Origin: Chaenocephalus aceratus
Taxonomy: Eukaryota; Chordata; Actinopteri; Perciformes; Channichthyidae
DNA length: 64,000 nucleotides
NCBI GenBank assembly: GCA_023974075.1
Contig: CM043792.1
Span: 13,931,456 to 13,995,455 of the forward strand
Direction of reading: 5' to 3'
Shown here one piece after another: positions 46,397 through 57,261 of this stretch. Below the pieces are notes generated by a model. That model ran no database searches and was not told the DNA's origin. It saw only the letters and a list, made by a program, of their open reading frames with translations. The position numbers and the translations under genes are program-made. Numbering within the stretch: position 1 is the first letter of the stretch; each line of letters begins with the position of its first letter.

Positions 46397-48428
46397 CACG
46401 GATGGTATTAGCCCCAGGGCCCTGAGGACCTGTGCCCGCCAGCTGTCTCCTGTTCTCCAACACCTGTTCAACCTGAGCAGTGGAAGACGTCCTGTGTTGT
46501 TCCCGTCCGTAAGAAGACGACTCCTCCTGGACTCAATGACTATCGGCCAGTAGCTCTCACATCTCATGTGATGAAGGTGCTGGAGGGACTGGTCTTGGCC
46601 CATCTCAGACCGCAGGTGAGATCATTTCTAGACCCTCTGCAATTTGCCCACGAGCCTCCCCTGGGGGCGGACGATGCCATTGTTCAGGGTTCATACACTT
46701 TTTCACCAATGATTTTCAATGACTTCTCCATGACCTTTACCTCATTTTCCATGACCAAAAAAAGTACTCTTCTCAGCGGTACCACTGAAACATTTTTATT
46801 TGAATATGGTAAGCTGGACAATAAGATATGAAACATGTTGTGCCGATCTAAAACAAATCAAATAGTAGGCTTACTAGCTTCTACACGCTAAAGCCACTGT
46901 AGACTAGACTGGGGCGTGATTGTAAAAATCTCTCACCAGCAACCTCGACAGTTAAATGCCATTTTACGTACATTACTATACGATACAGTATTTATTAAAG
47001 TATTACTATTTCGGCGATTAGATAAAATATAAATTATATTTGATGCAACTTTGGTTACATTTCCATGACTTTTCCAAAACTTTGGGAAAAATATTGTTAT
47101 CCATAACTTTTCCAGGGCCTAGAATTTGCATTTTGAATTTCCATGACTTTTCCAGGTTTTTAATGACCGTAGGAACCCTGCATTATTTACCTGCTGCAGC
47201 GTGCTCACTCATACCTGGATGGATCGGGTTGCACTGTGAGAATCACCTTTTTTGATTTCTCCAGCGCTTTGAACACGATCCAGCCTCGGCTACTGAGTGA
47301 CAAGCTGCAGGCTCTGAGGGTAAACTATCCACCATCTCCTGGATTACCAACTACCTCACGGACAGACCACAGTACGTCCGGCTGGGCAGTGTGCTGTCTG
47401 ATGTGGTGGTTGGTGGTACTGGAGCCCCACAGGGGACTGGGCTGTCTCCTTTCGGATGACTCTGCTGAGGTAGGGTGTATAAGGGATGGACGGGAGGAGG
47501 AGTACAGAGCGCTGGTGGGTGATTTTGTGGAGTGGACTGGAAGAAATCATCTGCTTCTGAATGTGGCCAAGACCAGAGAGATGGTCATTGATTTCAGGAG
47601 GAAGAGGACATCTCCTCAGCCCCTGTGCTTTCTGGGAGAGGATGTGGCTGTTGTGGAGGACTACAAGTACCTGGGAGTGCACTTAGACAATGGGCTGAAC
47701 TGGAGGATCAACACTGACGCTGTGCACAAGAAGGGGATGAGCAGACTCTATTTTCTGAGGAAGCTGAGATCCTTCCACGTGTGCAGCAAGATGCTAGAGA
47801 TCTTCTACCAGTCTGTTGTGGCCAGTGCACTCTTCTTTGCTGCGGTCTGCTGGGGGGGGCAGCATCAGAGCCGGTGACACCAGCAGGATCAATAAACTGA
47901 TCAGGAAAGCTGGGTCTGTCATCGGCATCAAGCTGGACCCCTTTGAAGCCGTGGTGGAGAGGAGGACACTGAACAGGCTGTTGTCCATGATGGATAACCC
48001 CACCCATCCTCTCCACCTGCAGCTGGACAGTCAACGGAGCTCCTTCTCCAACAGACTGCTGCAGCTCCGCTGTCACGACGACCGATACAGGAACACATTC
48101 CTGCCCACTGCAATAACTCTGTACAATAAATCACCTCTGGCTGGAAGAGAACTCTCTGCTCCATAGTTTCTCTTGGAATAAAACCACATTGTACATTCTA
48201 TTTATATAATCTGTTCAATATTTACTATTCCATCTGTCATATATGTATGTATATATGTATGTATACATAATACCTTGTTAATTCAACATGTATATTTTCT
48301 ACTTTCTTGTTTATTTCTAGTCTTTTCATTTTTATTGTACAATGCCATGTATTTTTGATGCTGCTACAACGCAAACATTTCCCAAAGTGGGATCAATAAA
48401 GTACTATCTTATCTCTTATCTTATCTTA
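46397..48428 (+). mobile_element. Rex1/CR1-like LINE, 5'-truncated, split by a hAT element
   Basis: The plus strand encodes reverse-transcriptase segments in order: DGISPRALRTCARQL, NDYRPVALTSHVMKVLEG, (insertion 46685-47180), FDFSSALNTIQPRLLSDKL, GAPQGTGLSP, SDDSAEVGCIRDG, YKYLGVHLDNGLNWR, LYFLRKLRSFHVCSKMLEIF and a C-terminal SFSNRLLQLRCHDDRYRNTF ending at 48166. The 3' part has GGGATCAATAAAGTACTATC and a TCTTA repeat tail at 48405-48428. Frame breaks occur before the SDD box, with about 20-25 residues missing, and at an 8-G run near 47850-47858. It is non-functional. Confidence 0.86.
46685..47180. mobile_element. 496-bp hAT element inserted in the Rex1-like LINE
   Basis: The ends are CAGGGTTCATACACTTTTTC and GACCGTAGGAACCCTG. 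The interior near both ends is rich in TCCATGACTTTTCCA motifs, as in a common fish hAT family. Flanks CATTGTT (46678-46684) and CATTATT (47181-47187) match at 6 of 7, consistent with an aged duplication. Joining the flanks restores the frame of the reverse transcriptase. Confidence 0.82.
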
Positions 48429-51145
48429 AAGTCAAGTCAAGTAAGTTAAGCCAAGGCAAGCCACTTTTCTCACCCCATAATACTGCAGTCCTGCCTGCAT
48501 ATTTGCTCTTTGTAAAGAGAAGGACAAGGTAAAAGCACCGTTTCAATGTGGATATTGTTGGCGGATTTACATTGAACAGTTATTCATTCATTTCATTTGT
48601 TTTGAATTATTGATATTTAGTTTTTCTTTAAAGTAATTCAATTAAAAAACTAATAACTATACAAACGCTATCAGATTTGTTCTACTTTCTTCTAATTCCA
48701 AATATATTCCCTTATCACTTTTAAAGATGTAAACGTTAATAAACAAATCAGTTGTAATGTCAACATCGACAATGTTATACATTATACAGTATATATTCAA
48801 TATCAAATATATAAACTAAAAACATAAAACGATCACAAAAAAATCATGTTCAAAGTCTTTTTGTTTTTGCAGGTAAAGTTGCAAGTCATTAAAAGTGAAT
48901 AAAGGGAAGTTAAGTCCCCCAACATCCCCGTTCATATCTACCGCCAGCTGCTGGTTAGCCTAGCTTAGCATAAAGACTGGAGACACGTGGGTAAAGCTTA
49001 TCTGACAGCAGATAGAGAACCTGAAAGGGCAGCACCTCCTTCAGGACTGAGAGGATCTTTCCTGATACATCTCCACTGGTATTCTCTGTCTGCAGTGACG
49101 TGCTGAGATGTTTCTCAAGGCATTTCAGATAATGAAAGACGGCATTGGTTCCACTAGATGAATAATTAACTAGTTATTCTTTATCCCTCTGGGGCATGGA
49201 GCGGCTGCCAGTACATATGCAGGCAGGTGAGAGGATTGCTGACTGTATAAACGATGGCATTGAGTCAGAGTATCTCATGGTTTCAAACAGGCGTGCAGCC
49301 AAGTAAAAAAAAAGAAATCCTAGTAGGGGAATGTCCTTGAATAATTCAAATACAGATGTATTGTAAGTGTATGCTTCATCTTGGGCTGCTGTTATTGTGA
49401 ATAGAATAATTATTAAGGTGGAATCTAAGGACATATTTCCCATTACAGGGTTTCGTAATGAAGCAGTTATATCTCAGGTAAAGTGACTGTCTGCAGCTTG
49501 ATGGGAAAGGAACTGCAAAGAAGGCACTTCATTTTGACTACAAGGTCACATGTTGTGATATTCAAATGAAATCAATCTATCACTCCACTCAGAATCGGCA
49601 TCAAGTCCCTGTCCCTGTACTTAGATTGAGCCCACGAGGCCGAACAAGCTAATGCATCATGCATGCAGTGCATTTTGACTGGATGCTGTGTGTAAAATGT
49701 AAGTATTACCCCTATTGCCTCCAAGCTAATGGACGGAGAAGAAGGTAGAACAAAATTGACCAAAGCAGGCCCTTTTAATTATATATGTCTTGCATCCCCG
49801 TCAAAATAACTCCACTGTGCATTCCCTGTAAGTGTATCAATATGAGCTGGACACTATTTACAGACATAGCGCTCCATTCCCCTGGATAAAGGGAGTGCGG
49901 CCAACCCAGTAGCTCAGCTGGGAGGGCTGAAAGTACCAACATCGGGTATTTTCAGCCCTTCTTCATCCATCCGCACCATAAATAAACATTGTTCATTCCA
50001 GAGTCACAGGGCACAGGCTGCATGTCACAGCTGCTGGAATCGCTGTGTCTCTGTTGTAAGGCTTTTAGTGTAGGTGGGGGTGTGTTTATCCCACCGGTCA
50101 TGCTGAGGCAGCCACCAGGGGGCCCGGGCCCTCCTCCATGAGTGTAGCCCACGCTCTGCTCTCCACTGTGAGCTGTCTGTCTCTACCGGTACGCAAGCTG
50201 TCAAAGATCTGCACAGGAAACATACACAGGATGAGGAGGAGGGGGGACATCATGTTCGATAAATTACAGAGCAAGTATGACCCTCGCACTAATGAAGAGG
50301 TACGTCTGACACCTTGACTGCTCCATAACGAGCACAGACAAAGCAGAGACACTAAACGTCACCATGCCGAGCCGCTGATAAGGGATCAAACCTCAAATTG
50401 GTGTCCTTGTGCTAGTCGACAGCGGGTGATTGATATTTCAGAAGAACACAATAAGTTTCTAACCCAAATGTGTAGTAAAACAATGATCCTCTCAGCCCAG
50501 GTCACTTCCACATGCACATTCAAACTTAGAGCAGAAACTGTGAGATCAATTATTATCGGTGCGGACTAAATATTTAAACGAATGCAAATAGTACTCCCAC
50601 AACGGTTCATGGTTACTGTGTCGTAACCTCGTCCACTCAGCGCTCTACCTAGTGTTTATGCAAATTGTTCTTCAGAGTTAGTTTGTTCATTGCAATTCTC
50701 TGGTTGGTGCAGCGCGGGTTAAACTCGTCCCTGCGTACAGAGTGTTCTCTATCCTTTTATTGTTCGCGTCCGTCTTTCTGTCACTGCTTGTTATTACTCA
50801 ATAGCATTTTAGATGAAGCCATTAAATGCAACTACATTGTATATTGCCTTGTTAAAATTCAATGGTGGAATTTAAGTGCACATTTACTCCCCTATGCATA
50901 TTTGAGTATGAAGCATATCATTAGGAATGTTATACACACTCACAGGGTCCATTTCTCTCCCTCGAGTACTTTTGACGTTTTTGTAATAATGTGTGCTTTT
51001 ACTTACAGTTTCTCAATTGATTATTCTGAGCATTGCTTAACAATATTTATGCAATCGCTCTGCCACAAATTTCCAATTGAGAACTATTAAAACTTAAGGA
51101 CATTTACTTAAAGCAGGAGTTTAACAGTGAGGTATTGCTTGTTAT
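48429..51145. other. Mostly non-coding stretch with a family D scrap
   Basis: 48945-49001 is a piece of family D (GCTGGTTAGCCTAGCTTAGC, then ATAAAGACTGGAGACA). The remainder shows no clear element. 50098-50205 contains a candidate exon listed separately. Confidence 0.4.
50098..50205 (-). other. Candidate exon, unidentified gene
   Basis: On the minus strand a good acceptor (TGTATGTTTCCTGTGCAG) precedes a GC-rich open stretch reading IFDSLRTGRDRQLTVESRAW, then ATLMEEGPGPLVAASA and a stop near 50098. A second frame is also open past this point. It looks more protein-like than its surroundings, but I recognise no family. A chance GC-rich open stretch is possible. Confidence 0.22.
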
Positions 51146-51147
51146 AC

Positions 51148-51565
51148 TTACATGGGCTCTATTACTGTCATTTTCAGGTTCAAATGTGTATTTGGTGTTT
51201 GTCCTGAGACATGCTTACATGCTTTCATGTTTGAAATGTACATTATTTATTATTTATTTAGCACCTCTTTTCACCCTCTGTCTGAAACCAGAGCCCAGTC
51301 TGCTCTGCTTGGTTAGCTGGCTGGCTCTTTTGTGATTGGTCAATTGCTTAGAGTTCCCACAACTTGGCCCATCACATAATGTGTTGGAGCGCTAGCCAAA
51401 AGAAGTGAGAGTGTAACATAGTGATGTCACTATGTTATGGAAGTAAACAAAGGACTACAATCGAGTCGTTTGAGAGTGTTGGAGGCCATTTACATGCACA
51501 ACAACCTATATAACACACTAACTGGAAAGGGAACCCCCCCCCCAACAAATAACAGTAGGGCCACT
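51148..51565 (-). mobile_element. TTAA-type repeat, family B copy 5
   Basis: It begins near ACATGGGCTCTATTACTGTC and continues through TTTTCAGGTTCAAATGTG, CACCCTCTGTCTGAAACCAG and AGTCTGCTCTGCTTGGTTAG to ACAGTAGGGCCACT, then TTAA (51566-51569). That TTAA is also the left border of the family A element that follows. Confidence 0.85.
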
Positions 51566-51569
51566 TTAA

Positions 51570-51939
51570 AGGTGGGGTAGGTAAGTTTGAGAAGCCGGCT
51601 CGAGATACACCTTTTGTTATATTCCATGGAATGCTCTTAACATCCCGATAGCAATGAATATCTGAAAAAATCCATAAAACATGTCATCCGTGGAAGTCGT
51701 GGCGCTATAAAAAGCACGACCAATCATCTGAGCCGCCCCAGCTAAAGTAACTGGATGGCCTACCTGCCTGTCAGCCTTCCATCTGTGCACAAACTTATCT
51801 CGTGCCCTCATTGGTCATGTGCGCGTTCGTGTGTGTTGGAGGAGGGGACTCTGTAAGGAAGTGGCAGATTTCTTCCGGCTGTGTATTTTCAAATTCGAGC
51901 GCACTCGAGCTGGTTTCTCCAAAATTACCTACCCCACCT
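51570..51939 (-). mobile_element. TTAA MITE, family A copy 3 (370 bp)
   Basis: It has TTAA on both sides (51566-51569 and 51940-51943). The termini are AGGTGGGGTAGGTAAGTTTG and an inverse ending ACCTACCCCACCT. The interior is reversed relative to copies 1 and 2: CATCCCGATAGCAATGAATA is near the left end. It is the least decayed of the three copies by length and terminus symmetry. Confidence 0.88.
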
Positions 51940-53072
51940 TTAAATAGAGGTTCAGAATACTTCCTTCCACACTGTTAATATTCATATCAATATTTGAATA
52001 CATGTATGCCTTTGTACCATTTCAAGAAAATAGTTAAAATACCATTTATCTATGTAGATTATAGGTACATGGCTACCAATGTTGGCCTCCGGTAAGCTGT
52101 TCAATTGACGTAGCGAAGACATTATTACCATCGCATGTCTAGTCACTTCATACCTTTGCAAGGTGCATCATTCCATCTGTCTGCTGTGTGTGTATGTTGC
52201 TGTGAGGACAATAAGAAGATATGTAAGCAGGGCTGTTAAACGTCAACAAGCACCTTGGAGTGCAGCCTCCTATTTCTCCCACACAACATTATCATCGGTG
52301 AAGCAGCTGTATGTCGGCCCACTGCTCAGCCAGTCAGATGGATCTGCTGCACCCCTCTGACAGCAGACATTCCATTATACCAACCAGCAGTCACAGCCTC
52401 CTCCCCTGAATGATTGCCATCCCCGTTACTTGCCTCAGCACCAAATTGGCTTAGCCAGTAAATGAAGGATTTGAATAATACATTCCACCAATCTGCCTCC
52501 TTTTCCTCTGCCTAGACTTCATTTAGTGACATTGTAATCCTTTCCTTTGTAGCCATTTGCTCAACATTTACATGACGCATGTAGCACCCTATTCAATGCG
52601 ACACATGTCAAATCGCCTGATATCAAAAAACGCTTTGCTGTCATTTTTACCTCTCCTAATTCTGTATTTTCGATACGAAAGCCTTATTTAAGGAGCATGT
52701 CAAATACATTACTTTGAAATACTTCAAGTTCTTTGCTCCTTAGCGATCCTTCTTCTTTTTTTGTATTGGATAAAACTAAATCTTATGATTAAAAAGAAGT
52801 TCAAATGTCATGTGCAGTTGTGTTTCAGCAAAAATGTAGTAGCTACACATTGAACTTAATTACATGTGAACAAAGAAAATGTGTAAGAAGCCTAAAGTGC
52901 ATATAACATTTGTATTATTGGTCATAATATGTTGAAATGCTTAAAGAATGTTTAAGGCTATGATTCATTGATGTGCTTGCTGGTTTTAAAAAGGACAATT
53001 AAGTTGAAGATAATGTGCAGCTTCAAGCTTAAACAAAGCATCAGTTTAACTCAAATGCAGTTGAGACACCCA

Positions 53073-53118
53073 GATGCAACCATATGCAACCATAGCAACC
53101 ATATGCAACCATATGCAT
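53073..53118. repeat. Imperfect 10-bp tandem repeat (ATGCAACCAT)
   Basis: About four to five units with one 2-bp deletion. Units overlap CATATG palindromes. Confidence 0.85.
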
Positions 53119-54367
53119 TGGAATATGTATATTCGCTTTATATCTAAATACTGTGGGAACCATATTCTCTGAAGAACCACAAATATTGTATGACAAACCC
53201 AGCCACAGGGTGTCAAAGAGCCATATGTTTATACTTAGCCTGCACTGTGCATTATAAATCATTAGTTGATAAGAGAGACAGTCCTATCCAATAGGAATCA
53301 GAGCTCATACCTGAAAGATGTTTAAGCGATCATGCCTCCAAGGTAAATTCAGCGGAGAAGGTTCATTATGAAAGCCCATCTGCTGCAGTGTGAAAGGTGC
53401 ACAGTCTTTATGTTGTGTCTGAAAAAGGGGCAATACAAACCAGTCTGAGTCTGAGCCACCTGGCATTTATCCGAAGAAATATGTTACATGTTAGGACTGA
53501 AGCAGAAACATTGGCATTTGTAGGAATACATGTAGCTTGCCTGCTCAAAAGAAAAACAAGACCTTTGGCTGAGACATGCGCTTATCTGCCAGGTTTCGGC
53601 TTGATATCTTGAGACCTTTATTTGCTTTATGTGGTCAGGGTGGTGTGCAGTGGCAGCACAGGGCCAACAGGCTACAGTGTCTATATGGGGTCATGTATCA
53701 GCCTGCCCTGGGGTCGTGAGGACATTAAGAAGCGTGATACAGTGTGCTTTTCATTCTCAGAGCTGCAGCTGCACTGCCACGACTTCCTGGGCTCGGCTGT
53801 CGACATCCACATTTCACAGCTCCACTGTGACTGCTGCAATGAGACAAGACAGTGCAGCGTCTCTGCCAAGTCCTCGCTCAGCCACTTGCTCCCTCTCTGA
53901 GAAGAGCATCTGCAGCCTGGCTGTCTCTCCCCGACATGCTCGGGTCATCCCCTAGACTACGTCATTACAGAGGACATCAGGTTGCACTCTCCATAAATTA
54001 AATCTTGGACTGCATTCACACAGGGACAGACAATGTGGCTATAACCCTTCAGGCACGGACTCCTGCTATTTGTTAGCAGGGAAATGTCTTTTTTTTTTTC
54101 ACTGGCATTATTCATGTAGGCTCGACTTTATTTCATCATTTGGACGTGTTCATGTGTGAGCCAAAGGTAGATTAAATATATACAAATACCGAAACATTTT
54201 CATTTCACACCATCTTTCGGTCCAGGCACCATGCCTTATCACAATGCATGGGTTCATTTGTATTCTGCAGGTTCTTGTTTTCAATAATTTATCATTGATG
54301 TGTATTGATTTACTATCACCGGGACCCAGGCTTGGCCTCCTTAGTGAAGTATGGTCTACTTCAATAG

Positions 54368-54396
54368 CCCCCGCCCCCCCCCCCCCCCCGCCCCCA
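54368..54396. repeat. Poly-C tract with two G interruptions
   Basis: Runs of C interrupted by single G; the minus strand is G-rich enough for quadruplex formation. Confidence 0.9.
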
Positions 54397-55254
54397 CCCT
54401 ATTCCAATTAATCCTGAAATGTACAGACCACTGCCATCACAACGATGCAGTTTTTACTTTTCTGGGAAAACTGCTTAATAGTTTCCATTTACTTCGGTGT
54501 GTCTTTGCACTGTTCTCAAACACACAGCATGCAAGCCTATTCATTTAGATGGATGCGAGAATAACACAACATTAAATAAGTGATATTGAGGATAATAGAA
54601 AGACTCCATGTTTCAGACAAAGTAACTCTTTCTTGCTATCAGGAATCTCAGGGATCCCCATAGACCAAATACTATTACATTGAAATATTAAGCACCTCTT
54701 TTGGTTAAGCGGCCCCCTGGCGGTAGGACCAATGGACCTTGGCATGGAGGAAATTATCTCCTTTAATGCAATACCAAATTAAACAAGCCTCCAACCCGAA
54801 AATGAGCAATTCAAATCTGTTTCCAGTGCGGAGGTGCAGCCCAGGAAAAAAACGAGGGAAAGTTTGCTCATAGATTGGCTGTTGAATGCTTAAATGCACG
54901 TGACGTAACTGTTACTTTTCACTCCGTCTGTATTCATTAAGTTGAACCCTTTCAGTTTTTTCCTTTATAATAGACGAGCTATCAGGCGTTTTCACTTCAC
55001 AACCGGAGGAGTTTCCATAACCCTCCCGGCATCCGTGATGATCCCGCCACCATTTATAGCCTCGCGGTGAAAAACAATCTTATTATGAGATTTAAACTTT
55101 GCCTCGCCTAGACTGGAGGACACGCATTCCTGTAGCACTTATTCCTTGCTGTTTCCCCAACACCTGCCTACCTACCCGCCTCCTTTGATTGTCGCTTAAA
55201 CGCCGGTGTCAGCTCTCGGTGTAATAGAAAAAGCCAGGCAGGACTCCGTGTCTG

Positions 55255-55290
55255 TTCAGCATAAATAAAGGCGAGTGGTGAGAGGGAGCT
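55255..55290 (+). promoter_or_regulatory. Putative TATA promoter
   Basis: GCATAAATAAAGGCG at 55259-55272 is a good TATA-type element within a CpG-richer island. Transcription would start about 30 bases downstream, near 55290. A second AT-rich candidate (CATTTATAGCC, about 55050) lies further upstream. The promoter is supported by the clean splice donor that follows. Confidence 0.4.
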
Positions 55291-55535
55291 CAGCCCAGAA
55301 TTAAATCACTCACCGCTAAATGGATCTTTGAGACTCTCCCTTGACGCAGTCAGCTGCTGTTCTGTGCGTATTCAACCCCCCTAAACAGAGAACTGGGATT
55401 CTTTTTTTTATTTAATTTTTTGAATTATCTAACAGAAATATCTCCTGTCTCTTTGAAAATCTCTTGTGTTCGTGGTGACATACAGTTACCAGCTTGGTAT
55501 CGGGAAGAAGCTCTCGTTCCGCGATCGTCAAGCAG
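55290..55535 (+). other. Putative non-coding first exon with splice donor
   Basis: The exon would run from the predicted start near 55290 to GATCGTCAAGCAG|GTAAGC, a consensus donor with GT at 55536-55537. The only ATG is at 55320 and opens a three-codon upstream frame (MDL, stop), so the main start must be in a later exon outside this window or unrecognised here. The gene's identity cannot be told from an untranslated exon. CpG content and lack of repeats fit a real promoter and exon. Confidence 0.4.
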
Positions 55536-56564
55536 GTAAGCTGTCTCAGTGTTGCTACATTTTACACTTCAATATCGCAGACTTTAAGGACAACATCCTG
55601 TACTTTATGGCATTTGCACACGCGGTAAATAATTGGAGGTTGAAATGAAATACGGTTAAGAACATTGGTGTTTTAAATTGAATAGTATTTGAGCGGATGT
55701 GTCGAGAAAATAAACATAACTTTTCTATTCATGATAACATACGCACAGTACAGAATGCATATTAAACTTGCTCTATCACGAAGAAGTCTGTGCAATTTGC
55801 ATTTGTCACTGCGAGATATTTGCGGGACAAGGGGGGCACTTTCTTCCGCTTTTTAATGCAAATGATTATGTGTTATTAAGTTTTGTTATTCTCATGTAAC
55901 TACATGCTCGTGAATATTAAGACACGAACGTTAGCTTCAACCTGATACGGCTCCAGGGAAAGTAGTAGACCTTTGCAACTGTAAACCTCCACTAACACCG
56001 CCCGCGTGAGAGGTCGCTTCAGCACCACGGACAGCTCCCTGCCGCTTTACTCAACTTTATTCCAGAGATTCGCACAAAGAAACGGATATCTATTCACTCC
56101 TGAGGAAGAACTCGTGTTGTTGTGAAGGTTAGCCATCACTTTGTACTATTATTAATGAAATAACTAAAAGGAAAACACTTCTCTGCCACAGAATGGAGCC
56201 TATTCAGTTTTGAAGAGTTCATAAAAAAAACCAAGGCAACAGCATGAATTCAAACATAGTCAACGTTCAGGGCAGTGTATGGCCTTGACCCTATTGTGTT
56301 GTCTTCACACAGTCTTTGCTGTGCAGTAGTCCTGAGCAGTCTCACTCAGATTAGCTGAGGATTTCGCTGCGCCTGTGCCATCTGTCTGGGAAATGCATAC
56401 TATAGCCATACTGTACGTGTTGATTTATTTGAATTGCTTATGTGATAGGCTTCGTATGGATTCTTCTCCCTTTTTATATTCAGTTCAGAATTTCCAAAGA
56501 TGTTTTGCCAGCTAAAAGAAGTCTGCCTGAATCATCTCTAAGATGGGGAGGTGCTAGTGGTATA

Positions 56565-56582
56565 GGGGGGGGGGGGGGGGGG
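56565..56582 (+). repeat. 18-base G run
   Basis: An uninterrupted run of 18 G; strong quadruplex potential and a likely sequencing or assembly weak point. Confidence 0.95.
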
Positions 56583-57147
56583 ATCTGTAGTCTGAAACAA
56601 TGCCAAGTTTCATAACCTACACTTGTCAACTAAATGACATGCCTATAGGAACAATTCTCTGGCTTTCCACTCAGCTGCACTATGGACATATGAGTGCTGT
56701 ATGATCTCAGTTCTGGCTGAATAATATGTTACCGTCGTAGTGACATTTAAAGCCAGGAAAGCATTTATGAAATAAAGCTCAGACGATCAGTTTTATGCTG
56801 CTGAACTCTGGGCATTGTCGTCTGTGGTTGCCCGTTGCTCCAGTCATTTCATACAGAAGGTCAGCCGTGGCTTAGCCTCTATGTGAATCACCACTTCCTC
56901 CAACTTTTATTGTGTAGAGTTATGACTGTTTCAAAACATCTTAGTTTTGCTGCTGTTGCTAAAGCTGCCTCTCGCATTAGCCTCCGTATCCCCCTTCCCC
57001 TGTCCCCGTCTCCCTTATCTTGATTATGCAGCTGGATGATTGAGTCAGCTATTTTGTATGCAAGTTGCCTTAGCTTGGCTCTTTGTGGAGGAGAGAGAGT
57101 GAGGGAGAGATCGTGCCGGGGATACTGAGAGAGACTTACAGCTTCTC

Positions 57148-57261
57148 ATGACGGCGAGGAGAGGAGAAGACGAGGCTGCCCTATTCGATACATTGCTGGA
57201 TGAGAGAGACAGATATCCTCAGGGGGGGCAGCGCTTTTGGAAATGTGACCAACCTTTCTAA
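57148..57261 (+). CDS. Short ATG frame, 37 codons, unknown
   Basis: ATG at about 57148 opens MTARRGEDEAALFDTLLDER, then 17 further residues to a stop. The start context is CTTCTCATGA, not a strong Kozak match. It is acidic and hydrophilic, with no known domain. It may be an alternative first exon, an upstream ORF or chance. Confidence 0.12.
   Translation: MTARRGEDEAALFDTLLDERDRYPQGGQRFWKCDQPF

Larger units (their letters stand above)
51944..55230. other. Non-coding stretch upstream of a putative promoter
   Basis: It contains a 10-bp tandem array (53073-53118), a C/G tract (54368-54396) and a weak candidate exon at 53762-53900. No supported gene. The last 350 bp become richer in CpG approaching the putative promoter at 55.2 kb. 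Confidence 0.38.

Noticed and set aside
47708..48076. 122-codon minus-strand frame
   Set aside because: Antisense shadow of the Rex1-like reverse transcriptase.
50665..51090. 141-codon plus-strand frame, hydrophobic
   Set aside because: No ATG near its start, no recognised domain, and AT-rich codons typical of chance. Kept only as a low-priority item.
53762..53900. Possible exon after TTTTCATTCTCAG with several Cys residues
   Set aside because: No donor at its end, two competing frames and no family match.
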